DNA of 33,209 nucleotides from Actinomycetota bacterium (GCA_013813345.1 JACCRW010000066.1:1-33209); one strand, 5' to 3'. Positions 1 through 8,215 are shown, counted from the first letter of the stretch. Program-made: numbers and translations. The notes: a model not told the origin generated them from the letters alone.

Positions 1-796
1 TCGCCGCCGGGGTCTCGCCACCCGCCGCGAACCACTCGCGGTAGCGGTTGTACTGGTAGCGGAGGTGCTCGCCGATCTCAGCCCAGGAACGCTCGGGATC
101 CTCGGTGACGAAGACGGTGGGGTTGAGCGCCACCTGGAAATCGGCGGGATCGTGCCCTGCCTCCGCGAGCGCCTGACGGTAGGTCGCGTAGTGCTCGACC
201 GAGATGTAGGCATCGGGCATGAAGTGACAGCCGAGCCGCCCCGCGCGCTCAGCGGCCTTTGCCGTGCCGCCGCCGAGCCAGAGCGGCGGGCCGCCCGGCT
301 GAAACGGGGTCGGCGTCACCGTGACGGCTTCGAAGCTCCAATGGGCGCCGCGATGGGAGAACGGCTCGCCCGTCCAGGCTCTGCGAGCAACCTCGATCAG
401 CTCCTCCGTGCGCGTCCCCCGCTCCGCTCGCGGCACCCCCAGCACGCGGAACTCGTCGCGCCGATAGCCGAGCCCGAGGCCGAGCTCGAGCCTGCCGCCG
501 CTGAGCTGGTCGACGAGAGCCGCATCCTCGGCGAAGCGGATCGGATGGTGGAGCGGCGCGAGCAGGACGGCCGAGCCGAGCCTGATCGTGGTCGTCCGCA
601 CGGCGAGAGCGGCGAGGAACGGGAAGACAGAAGGCAGATAGCCCTCGTCGGTCACATGATGCTCGGAGACCTGCACCGACTCGAACCCGGCCGCCTCCGC
701 CCAGGCGATCTGGTCGAGGGTCTCGCGGTAGAGCTCCGCGTAGGGCCGCTTCCACCGCGAGGGGTTCCGCAGGTCGTACCAGACGCCGAACCTCAT
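1..796 (-). CDS. LLM-class (luciferase-like) flavin/F420 oxidoreductase, C-terminus cut by window edge
   Basis: About 265 codons are visible from an ATG at 796, and the frame is still open at base 1. The protein begins MRFGVWYDLRNPSRW and carries luciferase-fold landmarks: a VSEHH motif near residue 45, LGSAVLLAPLHHP near residue 77, the SGGRLELGLGLGYRRDEF stretch near residue 100, and PLWLGGGTAKAAERA near residue 180. These are typical of F420- or FMNH2-dependent TIM-barrel oxidoreductases and monooxygenases. The start overlaps the stop of the upstream SDR by four bases (ATGA), so it is the last visible gene of the block 1 operon. It is related to the complete gene at 25154-26026. The family assignment is firm, but the substrate and cofactor cannot be told. 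Confidence 0.88.
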   Translation of the reverse strand, partial: MRFGVWYDLRNPSRWKRPYAELYRETLDQIAWAEAAGFESVQVSEHHVTDEGYLPSVFPFLAALAVRTTTIRLGSAVLLAPLHHPIRFAEDAALVDQLSGGRLELGLGLGYRRDEFRVLGVPRAERGTRTEELIEVARRAWTGEPFSHRGAHWSFEAVTVTPTPFQPGGPPLWLGGGTAKAAERAGRLGCHFMPDAYISVEHYATYRQALAEAGHDPADFQVALNPTVFVTEDPERSWAEIGEHLRYQYNRYREWFAAGGETPAA

Positions 797-1554
797 CGGA
801 TGTAGCTCGCGCCGTTGACGTCCAGCGTGGCGCCGGTCAGGTGGCGGACGCGGCCGGTGGCGAGGAACGCGACGAGGCCGGCGACGTCCCCCGGCGGCAC
901 CCATTCCCCCATCGCGAGCGTCGCGGTCAGCGCCTCCTCCCCGCCCCGGCTCGCGGCCGCTTGCTCCGACATGCGCGTGCGGACGACGCCCGGCGCCACG
1001 ACATAGGAGAGGACGCCATCGGCGGCGTGGTTCCGGGCGATCGTCTGCGCCAGCGCCTTGACCGCGGACTTCGAGGCGGCATACGCGACGAGATCGGAGT
1101 TGCCGGCGCCGCGTTGCGCCGCCCAGCTAGAGAGCGTGATCAGCGTGCCGCCGCCGCGCTCGCGAAAGTGCCGCACGGCGTCGCGCATCAGCGCGGCCGG
1201 CGCGAGCACGTTGACGCGCAACGTACGCTCCCAGGCCTCGTTCCAGGCAGCATCCTCGACGTCGAGCGGCGTCTCGAGCATGAGCGCGGCGTTCAAGACG
1301 AGGACGTCGACGCGGCCGCGCCAGGCGACGCCCTCGGCCCATAGGCGCGCCGGCGACGTTGGGTCGAGAAGGTCGGCGCCGACGAGTAGCTTCCGCTCGT
1401 CGGGAATCGCCGCCGTCGCAGCGCGGGCGCCCGCCTCGTCGCTGCCGTAGTGAGCGACCACGTCGGCGCCCTGCTCGCCGAGCGCTCGCACGATCGAAGC
1501 TCCGATCCCCTTCGAGGCGCCCGTGACGAGGATCGTCCTTCCTTCCAGACTCAC
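793..1554 (-). CDS. SDR family NAD(P)-dependent oxidoreductase
   Basis: The gene encodes 253 residues, the usual length for a classical short-chain dehydrogenase. The cofactor motif TGASKGIG lies at 11-18, a catalytic serine at 142 or 143 (LSSWAAQRG), and the Y-x3-K pair at Tyr158 and Lys162. NAG of the family is NAA here. The start is GTG at 1554, overlapping the cupin stop as GTGA. The stop overlaps the start of the luciferase-like gene as ATGA. It is a close paralogue of the SDR at 24388-25152: both share SSWAAQRG, YVVAPG and the C-terminal RHLTGAT-x-DVNGAS-x-IR, and both sit beside a luciferase-like gene. A role in oxidising or reducing a pathway intermediate is inferred. The substrate is unknown. 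Confidence 0.92.
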   Translation of the reverse strand: MSLEGRTILVTGASKGIGASIVRALGEQGADVVAHYGSDEAGARAATAAIPDERKLLVGADLLDPTSPARLWAEGVAWRGRVDVLVLNAALMLETPLDVEDAAWNEAWERTLRVNVLAPAALMRDAVRHFRERGGGTLITLSSWAAQRGAGNSDLVAYAASKSAVKALAQTIARNHAADGVLSYVVAPGVVRTRMSEQAAASRGGEEALTATLAMGEWVPPGDVAGLVAFLATGRVRHLTGATLDVNGASYIR

Positions 1555-1898
1555 TCGACTTCCTCGTAGTGGTCGTCGCCCTCGATGTACGCAGGCGCGT
1601 TCAGGACGAGGTAGGCGATCTCGCCCTCGAAAGAGTAGAGCTCGCCGCGCGGGACGATGACGACGTCGCCAGCTTTCGCGACGACCGGTTCGGCAGCCCC
1701 GAGCGTGAAGCGCGCCGAGCCTTCGAGGACGTAATAGACGCGGGTCGAGCGCGGCGTCCAGAGCGGCCGGTGCGCGCCCGAGAGACGCACGTGGGTCAGG
1801 CTCAGTCCCACATTGTCTTCGTAGCGGACGAGCGGCCGCATCACGAGATCATCCTCGGGCCCCTCCACCTCGGGTCGCTCTTGAGCGCGGATCAGCAT
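1551..1898 (-). CDS. Small single-domain cupin protein lacking the usual metal ligands
   Basis: The protein has 115 residues and one cupin barrel: the core RVYYVLEGSARFTLG is followed by AGDVVIVPRGELYSFEG. In a metal-binding cupin the first motif carries HxH before the YYVLEG strand and the second ends PxGxxH. Here those positions read PRSTR and PRGELY, so the histidines are absent. A binding, isomerase or stabilising role is therefore more likely than a dioxygenase role (inference). The ATG start at 1898 shares one base with the TGA of the upstream SDR (TGATG), and the stop overlaps the next SDR start, so it is tightly coupled inside the operon. Confidence 0.82.
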   Translation of the reverse strand: MLIRAQERPEVEGPEDDLVMRPLVRYEDNVGLSLTHVRLSGAHRPLWTPRSTRVYYVLEGSARFTLGAAEPVVAKAGDVVIVPRGELYSFEGEIAYLVLNAPAYIEGDDHYEEVE

Positions 1899-2644
1899 CA
1901 GAGAACGCCCGCGTCGACGGGGAGGAGCGCGCCCGTAATCCCCGCGGAGAGATCGCTCGCGAGGAAGAGCGCTGCGCGCGCGACGTCTTCCTCGGTCGCC
2001 ATCCGACCGAGCGCGGTTCCGGCAGCCGCCTCGGCGATCGCCTGCTCCACGGGAAGTCCCCCGTCGGCCGCGCGCCGCTCAAACCGGGCGCGGAGCGCGT
2101 CCGTCAGGATCGGCCCCGGCGCGAGCCCGTTGACGCGGATGCCGTGACGCCCCGCGTCGAGCGCGGCCGTCCGGACGAGGCCGAGGACGGCGTGCTTCGA
2201 GGCCGTGTAGACGGGCTGACTGCGGTGGGCGCGCCAGGCGTTCAATGACGCCATGACGACGATCGAGCCGCCGCCGCCGCGGAGGGCGGCGATTCCGTGC
2301 TTGAGAGTCGCCGCGACCCCACGCACGTTGACCGCGAACACCGCGTCGAGCTGCGCGAGGTCGAGCTCGGCCGTCTCGCTCCAGGGCGGCACGACGCCTG
2401 CGTTCGCGACGACGATGTCGAGCCGGCCGAAGCGCTCGACAGTCTCGCGAAACGCGGCTGCGACCGTCTCCTCGGCGCTCACGTCTGCTGTCAACGCCGC
2501 CCAGCCGGTGGGCGCGCCGGGCTCGAGATCGACCACCGAGCCGGTCGCTCCCTTTGCCGCGAGCTCCTGCGCGATCGCCGCTCCGAGCCCGCGGGAGCCG
2601 CCGGTGACGAGCGCAACCCGCCCCTCCAACAGGCCGGAGGACAC
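1898..2644 (-). CDS. SDR family NAD(P)-dependent oxidoreductase
   Basis: The gene encodes 248 residues from a GTG at 2644 that shares its G with the TAG stop of the gcvPB-like gene (TAGTG). The Rossmann motif TGGSRGLG is at 14-21, NAG at 81-83, a serine at 133, and Tyr146-x3-Lys150 in VYTASKHA. VNGLAPGPI follows near 171. This is a complete classical SDR. A much longer reading frame runs upstream in the same phase, but it lies inside gcvPB and lacks family features, so the short form is preferred. It belongs to the block 1 operon, and the reaction is unknown. Confidence 0.9.
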   Translation of the reverse strand: MSSGLLEGRVALVTGGSRGLGAAIAQELAAKGATGSVVDLEPGAPTGWAALTADVSAEETVAAAFRETVERFGRLDIVVANAGVVPPWSETAELDLAQLDAVFAVNVRGVAATLKHGIAALRGGGGSIVVMASLNAWRAHRSQPVYTASKHAVLGLVRTAALDAGRHGIRVNGLAPGPILTDALRARFERRAADGGLPVEQAIAEAAAGTALGRMATEEDVARAALFLASDLSAGITGALLPVDAGVL

Positions 2645-4227
2645 TACGTCGCGACCTTGGCCCAGTCCTCGGTGGCGTCGCCGTCGCCCTCGACCGGCAC
2701 AGGCCGCTTGCGCTTGTACGCGCGCCACGTCGTGGCCCAGGTGGACGGATCGTCGAGATTGCGCCCGTCGAGCTGGCGGATCGCCTGGTTGTGCGGCGCC
2801 GTGCGGACGAGCTCGGGGTCGGAGTACGCCTCCTCGACGACGTGCGCGAGGACGTCGATCCACTCGTCCACGTCCTCCTTCGACCACATCTCGCCCGCCT
2901 CGGGCGTGAAGGGCTGCGGCACGAGCCACGGCTCGTGGCTGAGCCAGAACGCGTCGATCCCGAAGTCGACCATTCGGTTCTGCACGTCCACGACCGTGAT
3001 CCCCGTGTCCTCCTCGAGTTGCCCAAGGCTGTAGCGCGTCATCTCGAGCCGCGGCGCGGTCAGATGCGGTTGCGACTTCGTGACGCCGCGGATCTCGAGC
3101 AGCCGCTTCTCCATGTAGTTGTTCAGGAGGACGGAGATGTCCGAAGCCTCGTCGATCCCCGCGGCGCCCATCGCGCGACTCCACGTGTAGGCATAGACGA
3201 GCTGCGGCACGTTGCCGAAGAACTCGCGCACCTTGCCGATGCTGTCCGGCCGGTCGCGGTCGAGGCGATAGCCGCCTCCCTCCCGGGCAACGACCGGCGA
3301 GGGGAGGAAGCGCGCGAGCTCGGCGGTGCAGCCATACGCGCCGACGGCCGGCCCGCCGCCCGCCTTCGGCGCTCCGAAGGTCTTGTGGAGCATGTACATG
3401 CACGCATCGAAGCCGAGGTCGCGGGCCTTCAGCTTCCCCATCACCCCGTTGAAGTTCGCGTGGTCGTAGAAGCAGAGCCCGCCGGCGTCGTGGACGACCT
3501 CGACCCACCGGTCGATCTCGGGGTTGTAGATCCCCATGTCGTCCGGGTTCCCGACCATCAGCGCCGCCGTGCGCTCCGAGACGGCGGCCTCGAGCGCCTC
3601 GAGCGAGGGATAGCCGTTCTCCTCGAGCGGGAGCGTCACGATCTTGAAGCCCGCGGCCGCGGCCGTCGCCGGGTTGCACGGATGCGCCTGGATCGTCGTC
3701 ACGATCTCGTCGCGCTGCGCGAGCTCGCCCCGCGAGGCGTGGTAGGCGCGCGTGAGCACCGCGTTCGTGTACGCGGCGTGGGCACCGCCTCCCGGCTGGA
3801 AGACGAACTGATCCATGCCCGAGAGCGCGCGCAGGATCAGGTCGAGCCCGTGCACGAGCTCGAGCACGCCCTGCAGCGTCTCGTCGTCCTGGTCGGGGTG
3901 CAGCTCCGCGACCTCCGGCCGCGCCACGAGCTCCCACGCGAGCCGCGGGTTGTACTTCATCGTGCAGGTACCGAAGAGGCTGATCCCCATCATCCCGAGC
4001 GTCTCCTGGGAGAGGTGGAGGTAATGACGGAGAACCTCCGGCTCCGAGAGCTCGGGCAGCTCCGGCGGCTCGGTTCGGCGCAGTCCGGCCGGGACGAGCT
4101 CGGCCGGGTCGCCGACCGCGTCGCGCACCTCCGGCTCGACCTCGTCGAAGACGATGCCGCGACGCCCGGGCCGACCCATTTCCATGACCAGCGGCTCGTC
4201 CCAGACGGCTGCGTGGTACCGCCTCAT
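2644..4227 (-). CDS. gcvPB: GcvPB-like PLP enzyme (glycine dehydrogenase subunit 2 homologue), divergent
   Basis: The 527-residue protein aligns along its length with the PLP-binding half of two-subunit glycine dehydrogenase. CTMKYNPR is at 88-95, and the PLP lysine is Lys282 in LHKTFGAPKAGGGP. Several conserved glycine-site motifs, recalled from canonical P-proteins, are changed: AHGTNPA is AHPCNPA at 181-187, NPNTLG is NPDDMG at 227-232, and YDGANLN is YDHANFN at 254-260. The start overlaps the gcvPA-like stop as ATGA, as expected for a heterodimer. No gcvH, gcvT or lipoylation gene is in the window. Family membership is sure. The name glycine dehydrogenase is doubtful, and a decarboxylase or lyase acting on another amino acid is possible. 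Confidence 0.85.
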   Translation of the reverse strand: MRRYHAAVWDEPLVMEMGRPGRRGIVFDEVEPEVRDAVGDPAELVPAGLRRTEPPELPELSEPEVLRHYLHLSQETLGMMGISLFGTCTMKYNPRLAWELVARPEVAELHPDQDDETLQGVLELVHGLDLILRALSGMDQFVFQPGGGAHAAYTNAVLTRAYHASRGELAQRDEIVTTIQAHPCNPATAAAAGFKIVTLPLEENGYPSLEALEAAVSERTAALMVGNPDDMGIYNPEIDRWVEVVHDAGGLCFYDHANFNGVMGKLKARDLGFDACMYMLHKTFGAPKAGGGPAVGAYGCTAELARFLPSPVVAREGGGYRLDRDRPDSIGKVREFFGNVPQLVYAYTWSRAMGAAGIDEASDISVLLNNYMEKRLLEIRGVTKSQPHLTAPRLEMTRYSLGQLEEDTGITVVDVQNRMVDFGIDAFWLSHEPWLVPQPFTPEAGEMWSKEDVDEWIDVLAHVVEEAYSDPELVRTAPHNQAIRQLDGRNLDDPSTWATTWRAYKRKRPVPVEGDGDATEDWAKVAT

Positions 4228-5615
4228 GCAAGCACATCCGAGACCACGCCGACGAGCCGGTCGATGTCCTCACGCGTGTGCACCTCGGTGACGCAATAGA
4301 GAGCGCTCTGTCCGAGCTCCGGGAAGTCGCGCGAGAGATCGCTCCCCCCGAAGATCCCTTGCTCGCGCAGACCGGCGTTCACGTCCGCCACGGTCGCGCC
4401 CGCGTCGTCGAAGCAGACGACGAGCTCCTTGAAGAAGCCGTCCGGGAAGAGGACGCGGACGCCGTCGAGCTCCGCCAGCCGCCGGGCCGCGTAATGACTT
4501 CGCCCGACGATCAGACGGCCGACTTCCGCGAATCCCTCCGGCCCCAGCAGCGCCATGTACGCGGCGTTCGCGACAGCGTGGAGGTAGACCGAGTTGCCGG
4601 TCCAGTCGTTCCCCTCCTCGCGCAGCCCGTACGAGGTCTGGTGGAAGAGCGCGATCCCGAAGCCGTGCTCCCCGGCGACGGTCTCGGCGATGCTCAGGTT
4701 GAGCGTCGGATACTCGTGCGCGTAGCGCTCCTCGTCGCGCGTCGCGATGAAGCCGCCCGCGCCACCCCCGCAGGACATGTGGACGCCGAGCGGCTGGACG
4801 GAGCCGACGACGATGTCGGCGCCGTACTCGGAAGGTGGCGCGACGATCCCGAGCGAGATCGGGTCGACGCCGACGATCGTCTCTGCCCCGGCCGCGCGCG
4901 CGAGCGCTGCGATCTCTGCGGCGGTCGTCTCGAACATGCCGAGGTAGCCGGGGTTCTCGAAGAGCACCGCCGCGGTTCGCGACGAGAGCTTCGCTCGCAG
5001 GTCGTCGAGGTCGAGCCCTCCCGTGACGGCGTCGTGCTCCACCAGCTCGACCTCGATGTGGCCGGGAAGCTCGGCGGCGCCGCAGTAGGTTCGGATCACG
5101 GCGAGCCGCTCCTGCCCGATCCGGCGTGGGACGAGCACATGGGAGCGCTCGGTCAGGCGGGCGGCCATCCTGATCGCGTGCCCCTCGGCACAGCCCCAGC
5201 TGTAGACCGGCAGGCCGACGAATTCCATCCCCACGAGCTCCCCGAGCTGGCTCGCGAACTCGAACCACGCCTGGTTGCGGCCGTGGTCGGACGACGGTGT
5301 CCCCCACACCGGCGTCAGGAACTCGCTCCGGCGCGCAATCTCGTCCACGATCGCCGGCACGTGGTGCTGCCAGATCCCGCCGCCGAGGAAGCTGAGGTTG
5401 CGCTCACACGTCTCGTTGCGGCCGAGCAGGTCGAGCAGGTGCCGCCGCAACGCGGGCTCGGAGGTCAGCGCGGGCGGCAGGTCGAGCTCACCCTGGAGGC
5501 GGTGCTCCGGTGGGATCTGGACGAAGAGCGACTCGACATCGGGGGCGCCGATCGCGTCCAGAAGCTCGCGATGCTGCTCCTCGGTCGAGTTCGGCATGTA
5601 CGGATGCGCCTTCAT
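4224..5615 (-). CDS. gcvPA: GcvPA-like subunit (glycine dehydrogenase subunit 1 homologue), divergent
   Basis: The 463-residue length fits GcvPA. Recognisable family stretches are ENPGYLGMFE at 220-229, DPISLGIVAPPSEYGADIVVG at 251-271 and ALLGPEG near 356. The segment that canonically reads TPYQPEVSQG is TPVWGTPSSDHGRNQ at 101-115. The segment that canonically contains RREKATSNICT is REEGNDWTGNSVYLHA at 332-347. Both changes fall where the family is normally strongly conserved, so the substrate may not be glycine (inference). The ATG at 5615 overlaps the kinase-like stop by four bases, and its own stop overlaps the gcvPB-like start. The two subunits are clearly made together. Confidence 0.83.
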   Translation of the reverse strand: MKAHPYMPNSTEEQHRELLDAIGAPDVESLFVQIPPEHRLQGELDLPPALTSEPALRRHLLDLLGRNETCERNLSFLGGGIWQHHVPAIVDEIARRSEFLTPVWGTPSSDHGRNQAWFEFASQLGELVGMEFVGLPVYSWGCAEGHAIRMAARLTERSHVLVPRRIGQERLAVIRTYCGAAELPGHIEVELVEHDAVTGGLDLDDLRAKLSSRTAAVLFENPGYLGMFETTAAEIAALARAAGAETIVGVDPISLGIVAPPSEYGADIVVGSVQPLGVHMSCGGGAGGFIATRDEERYAHEYPTLNLSIAETVAGEHGFGIALFHQTSYGLREEGNDWTGNSVYLHAVANAAYMALLGPEGFAEVGRLIVGRSHYAARRLAELDGVRVLFPDGFFKELVVCFDDAGATVADVNAGLREQGIFGGSDLSRDFPELGQSALYCVTEVHTREDIDRLVGVVSDVLA

Positions 5616-6739
5616 GCGGCCACCTTGAAGACGACGTCGCGGCGGGGCGCCACGTGGACGCGGCGGTAACCCGTGAGCTCAGAGTCCAACTCAGGATCGC
5701 CGGTGTCGACGCGCAGCCACGGCGGGTCGAGGCCGAGGAGCTTCCCGAGCCCCGCGACCACCTCGACATTCTCGAGCCCGATCCTGCGGAGGACGGTCGG
5801 GCTCAGCTGCTGGTTGCCGCGCCCGAGCAGCGCTCCCTGGCCGCCGACAACGCCGACGACGAGCGTCGCCGCCTGGCCATCGATCAGCTCGAGCAGCTCC
5901 CGCTCGCCGAGGTCGGCGCCGACGAGCCGGCCGCCGTGGACTGCGTCGATGCCGAGCAGCGTCTTCGGCAGGCCAAGGTGCGCCAGGACGCGCCGCGTGG
6001 TCGTCCCCGGCCCGAGCACGTAGACGCGACGCGGATCCATCTCGCCCGCAAGCGAACGGCAGACAGCGTCCAGCGCCGCCTCGTCCGTCGGCCCGGAGCG
6101 CGCCTTTGCGGCTTGCATGCGGAGCCGATCCTCGGGAACCAGGGCGGCGCCGTAGAGCCGCGTCTCGATCCGGCCCTCGCGGGCGGCGTCCTCGTCGACA
6201 TCGACGACCTCCGCCTCGCGGAGTGGCGCGCTCGCGCCGGCGAGGACGAACGCCGCAGCGACCTCGCCGGCGTTCTCGGGGCTCGTCGCGAAGACGGCGG
6301 AGTGCATCTTGACGCCGGTCGGAATCCCCAGGATGGGAAGGCGGTCGCAGACGACCTCATAGATGTCGCGAGCCGTGCCGTCGCCGCCAGCGAAGAAGAT
6401 CAGCTCGACCTCGCGCCGCGCGAGCTCGGCTGCGGCGGCCCGCGTGTCGGCCGCAGTCGTCGATCCATCCCCGCCGGGAAGCACGTCGATCGAGAACCCG
6501 CGGCCGAGCGCAAGATCGCCGCCCATCTCGCCAGCCGCAGCGACGAGCTCGAAGCGGACTTTGTGTTGCTGCGACACAAGGTCGCGCTCCAGCCGTACGA
6601 GCGCGCGCTCGGCTCGGTCGGCGGCAACCGGGGTCGCCCCCAGCTCGCGCGCGCGCTCGACCACACCGTCGGTTCCCTTCAGCCCGACCCGCCCTCCCAT
6701 GCCGGCGATCGGGTTGACGATCAGGCCGATGCGGATCAC
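5612..6739 (-). CDS. ATP-NAD kinase / AcoX-type kinase family protein
   Basis: The protein has 375 residues from a GTG at 6739 that overlaps the aminotransferase stop (GTGA). The N-terminus IGLIVNPIAGMGG and the FAGGDGTARDI motif around 116-126 are signatures of the NAD-kinase/diacylglycerol-kinase superfamily, here the COG3199 AcoX-like branch. AcoX proteins are known from acetoin clusters but have no settled function, and no acetoin dehydrogenase genes are seen here. A glycine-rich tail motif, VVGGQGALLGRGNQQ, precedes the last 75 residues and is typical of the branch. Its place between an aminotransferase and the GcvP-like pair suggests that it phosphorylates a small intermediate or a cofactor, which is inference. 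Confidence 0.8.
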   Translation of the reverse strand: MIRIGLIVNPIAGMGGRVGLKGTDGVVERARELGATPVAADRAERALVRLERDLVSQQHKVRFELVAAAGEMGGDLALGRGFSIDVLPGGDGSTTAADTRAAAAELARREVELIFFAGGDGTARDIYEVVCDRLPILGIPTGVKMHSAVFATSPENAGEVAAAFVLAGASAPLREAEVVDVDEDAAREGRIETRLYGAALVPEDRLRMQAAKARSGPTDEAALDAVCRSLAGEMDPRRVYVLGPGTTTRRVLAHLGLPKTLLGIDAVHGGRLVGADLGERELLELIDGQAATLVVGVVGGQGALLGRGNQQLSPTVLRRIGLENVEVVAGLGKLLGLDPPWLRVDTGDPELDSELTGYRRVHVAPRRDVVFKVAA

Positions 6740-8145
6740 AACGCACCCTCGCTGCGCAGCTCGGCCGCCACCTCGTCGACGGCGCGCCGGACCGTCGTCA
6801 CGAGCTCGTCGAGCTCGTCCTCGGAGATCACGAACGGCGGCGCGAAGGAGATCGCGTCCGAGGCCGGGAGCGCGCGCGTGATCACGCCGAGCTCGAGGCA
6901 GCGGCGCGTGACGCGCGCCGCGACCTTCCCCAGCGGGTCGAAGCGCCGCGGCGGATCCTTCGCAGCCACGAACTCGAGTGCGCCGATCAGAGCCTGGCCG
7001 CGCACCTCCCCGACGAGCGGATGATCGGCGAGCTCGGCCCTCAGCCGCTCGTGCATGAACGCGCCGCGACTCGCCGCCTGAGCGACGAGCCCCTCGTTCT
7101 CGATCAGGTCGAGATTCGTCATCGCGACCGCGGCCGCGAGCGGATGGGAGCTGTAGGTGTAGCCGTGCCCGAACGGCCCGGATTCGGCCCCGGCCTCGAC
7201 GAGGACGCGCCAGACGCGCTCCGAGACGATGCAGGCCGAGAGCGGCACATACCCGGAGGTAAGGCCCTTCGCGACCGTGATCAGATCGGGCTCGATCCCG
7301 AAGACGTCGCTCCCGAACCACTCGCCGAGCCGCCCGAAGCCCGTGATCACCTCGTCGGCGATCAGGAGCACGTCGTGCCGGCGGAGCACGGCCTGGATCT
7401 TTCCGAAGTAGCCGGCGGGCGGGACGAGCACGCCGCCCGCGCCCTGGATCGGCTCGGCGATGAACGCGGCGACCGTGTCCGGGCCTTCGGCGAGGATCAG
7501 CGCCTCGAGGTCGTCGGCGAGCTTCTGGGCGAAGTCCTCGTCGCTCTGGCCGGGCTCCGCCTCCCAGAGCCGGTGCGGCGCCGTCGTGTGCCGGATCATC
7601 GGCAGCGGCAGGTCGAAGTTCGCGTGCACGCCCGGCAGCCCGGTCAGCCCGCCGGCCATCACCGTGACCCCGTGGTAGCCGCGCTGGCGCGCGACGATCT
7701 TCTTCTTCTCGGGCCGGCCGAGGACGTTGTTGTAGTACCAGACGATCTTCACCTGGGTGTCGTTCGCATCCGACCCGGTGCAGCCGTAGAAGACCTTTGA
7801 CATCCCGGCGGGCGCCAGCGAGATCAGCCGCTCGGCGAGGAGAGCCGGCGTGTCTGTGCCCATCGAGGAAAAGGAGTGGTAGTAGCCGAGCCGCTCGGCG
7901 TGGATCTTCAGCGTCTCGGCGATCTCCGGCCGGCCATAGCCGACGTTCACGCACCAGAGCCCGGCCATCCCGTCGATGTAGCTGCGCCCGTGGATATCGG
8001 TGAGGCGGGCGCCGCTGCCCTCGACGATCAGGCTCGGCGAGCCGGCTCGCTCGTGCTGGTCGAGCTGAGTGAAGGGGTGGAAGACGAAGCGGCGGTCGGC
8101 CTCCTCGACGTTCGCGGCATCGACGCGCTTGGGCTCGACGGCTAT
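6736..8145 (-). CDS. Class III (omega-amino acid) aminotransferase, apparent ATA start
   Basis: This fold-type I PLP transaminase has GSDAND (124-129 counting from ATA), DEVITGFGR with the pyridine-nitrogen Asp264, and the Schiff-base Lys293 in TVAKGLTSG. The first ATG in frame is at 7968, but conserved N-terminal sequence (RRFVFHPFTQLDQH, then LTDIHGRSYIDGMAGLW) lies upstream of it. No ATG, GTG or TTG occurs in frame between 7968 and the ribosome-binding site AAAGGAGA at 8158-8151. Six bases after GGAG the in-frame codon is ATA (8145-8143), giving 469 residues, a normal length. The stop overlaps the kinase start. It probably transfers an amino group from the imported compound or its product to a keto acid, making an aldehyde or keto acid. 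Confidence 0.87.
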   Translation of the reverse strand: MAVEPKRVDAANVEEADRRFVFHPFTQLDQHERAGSPSLIVEGSGARLTDIHGRSYIDGMAGLWCVNVGYGRPEIAETLKIHAERLGYYHSFSSMGTDTPALLAERLISLAPAGMSKVFYGCTGSDANDTQVKIVWYYNNVLGRPEKKKIVARQRGYHGVTVMAGGLTGLPGVHANFDLPLPMIRHTTAPHRLWEAEPGQSDEDFAQKLADDLEALILAEGPDTVAAFIAEPIQGAGGVLVPPAGYFGKIQAVLRRHDVLLIADEVITGFGRLGEWFGSDVFGIEPDLITVAKGLTSGYVPLSACIVSERVWRVLVEAGAESGPFGHGYTYSSHPLAAAVAMTNLDLIENEGLVAQAASRGAFMHERLRAELADHPLVGEVRGQALIGALEFVAAKDPPRRFDPLGKVAARVTRRCLELGVITRALPASDAISFAPPFVISEDELDELVTTVRRAVDEVAAELRSEGAL

Positions 8146-8150
8146 GACGG

Positions 8151-8158
8151 TCTCCTTT
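8151..8158 (-). promoter_or_regulatory. Ribosome binding site defining the aminotransferase start
   Basis: On the minus strand the sequence reads AAAGGAGACCGTC and then ATA. The strong Shine-Dalgarno core GGAG is six bases from the ATA codon at 8145. The DapA-family gene at 12539 has a nearly identical leader, AAGGAGACC followed by tandem ATG codons. This spacing supports translation starting at the ATA rather than at the internal ATG 177 bases further on. Confidence 0.6.
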
Positions 8159-8215
8159 CGCGGCTGCGCTGACGAACTCCCTGATTCTGCACGCGGCTGG
8201 AGAGGCGGCGGCGCA

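Noticed and set aside
1898..4273. A single 791-codon minus-strand protein fusing unknown sequence to an SDR
   Set aside because: Only the last 248 codons look like a protein family. The rest overlaps gcvPB out of frame, and a coupled GTG start exists at 2644.
2644..5615. Ordinary glycine cleavage system
   Set aside because: No gcvH, gcvT, lpd or lipoylation gene is present, and several strongly conserved motifs are changed, so the plain label is not supported.
5612..7954. A 780-codon minus-strand frame including the kinase
   Set aside because: The part above 6739 overlaps the aminotransferase out of frame and has arginine-rich shadow sequence. The GTG at 6739 gives a normal kinase.
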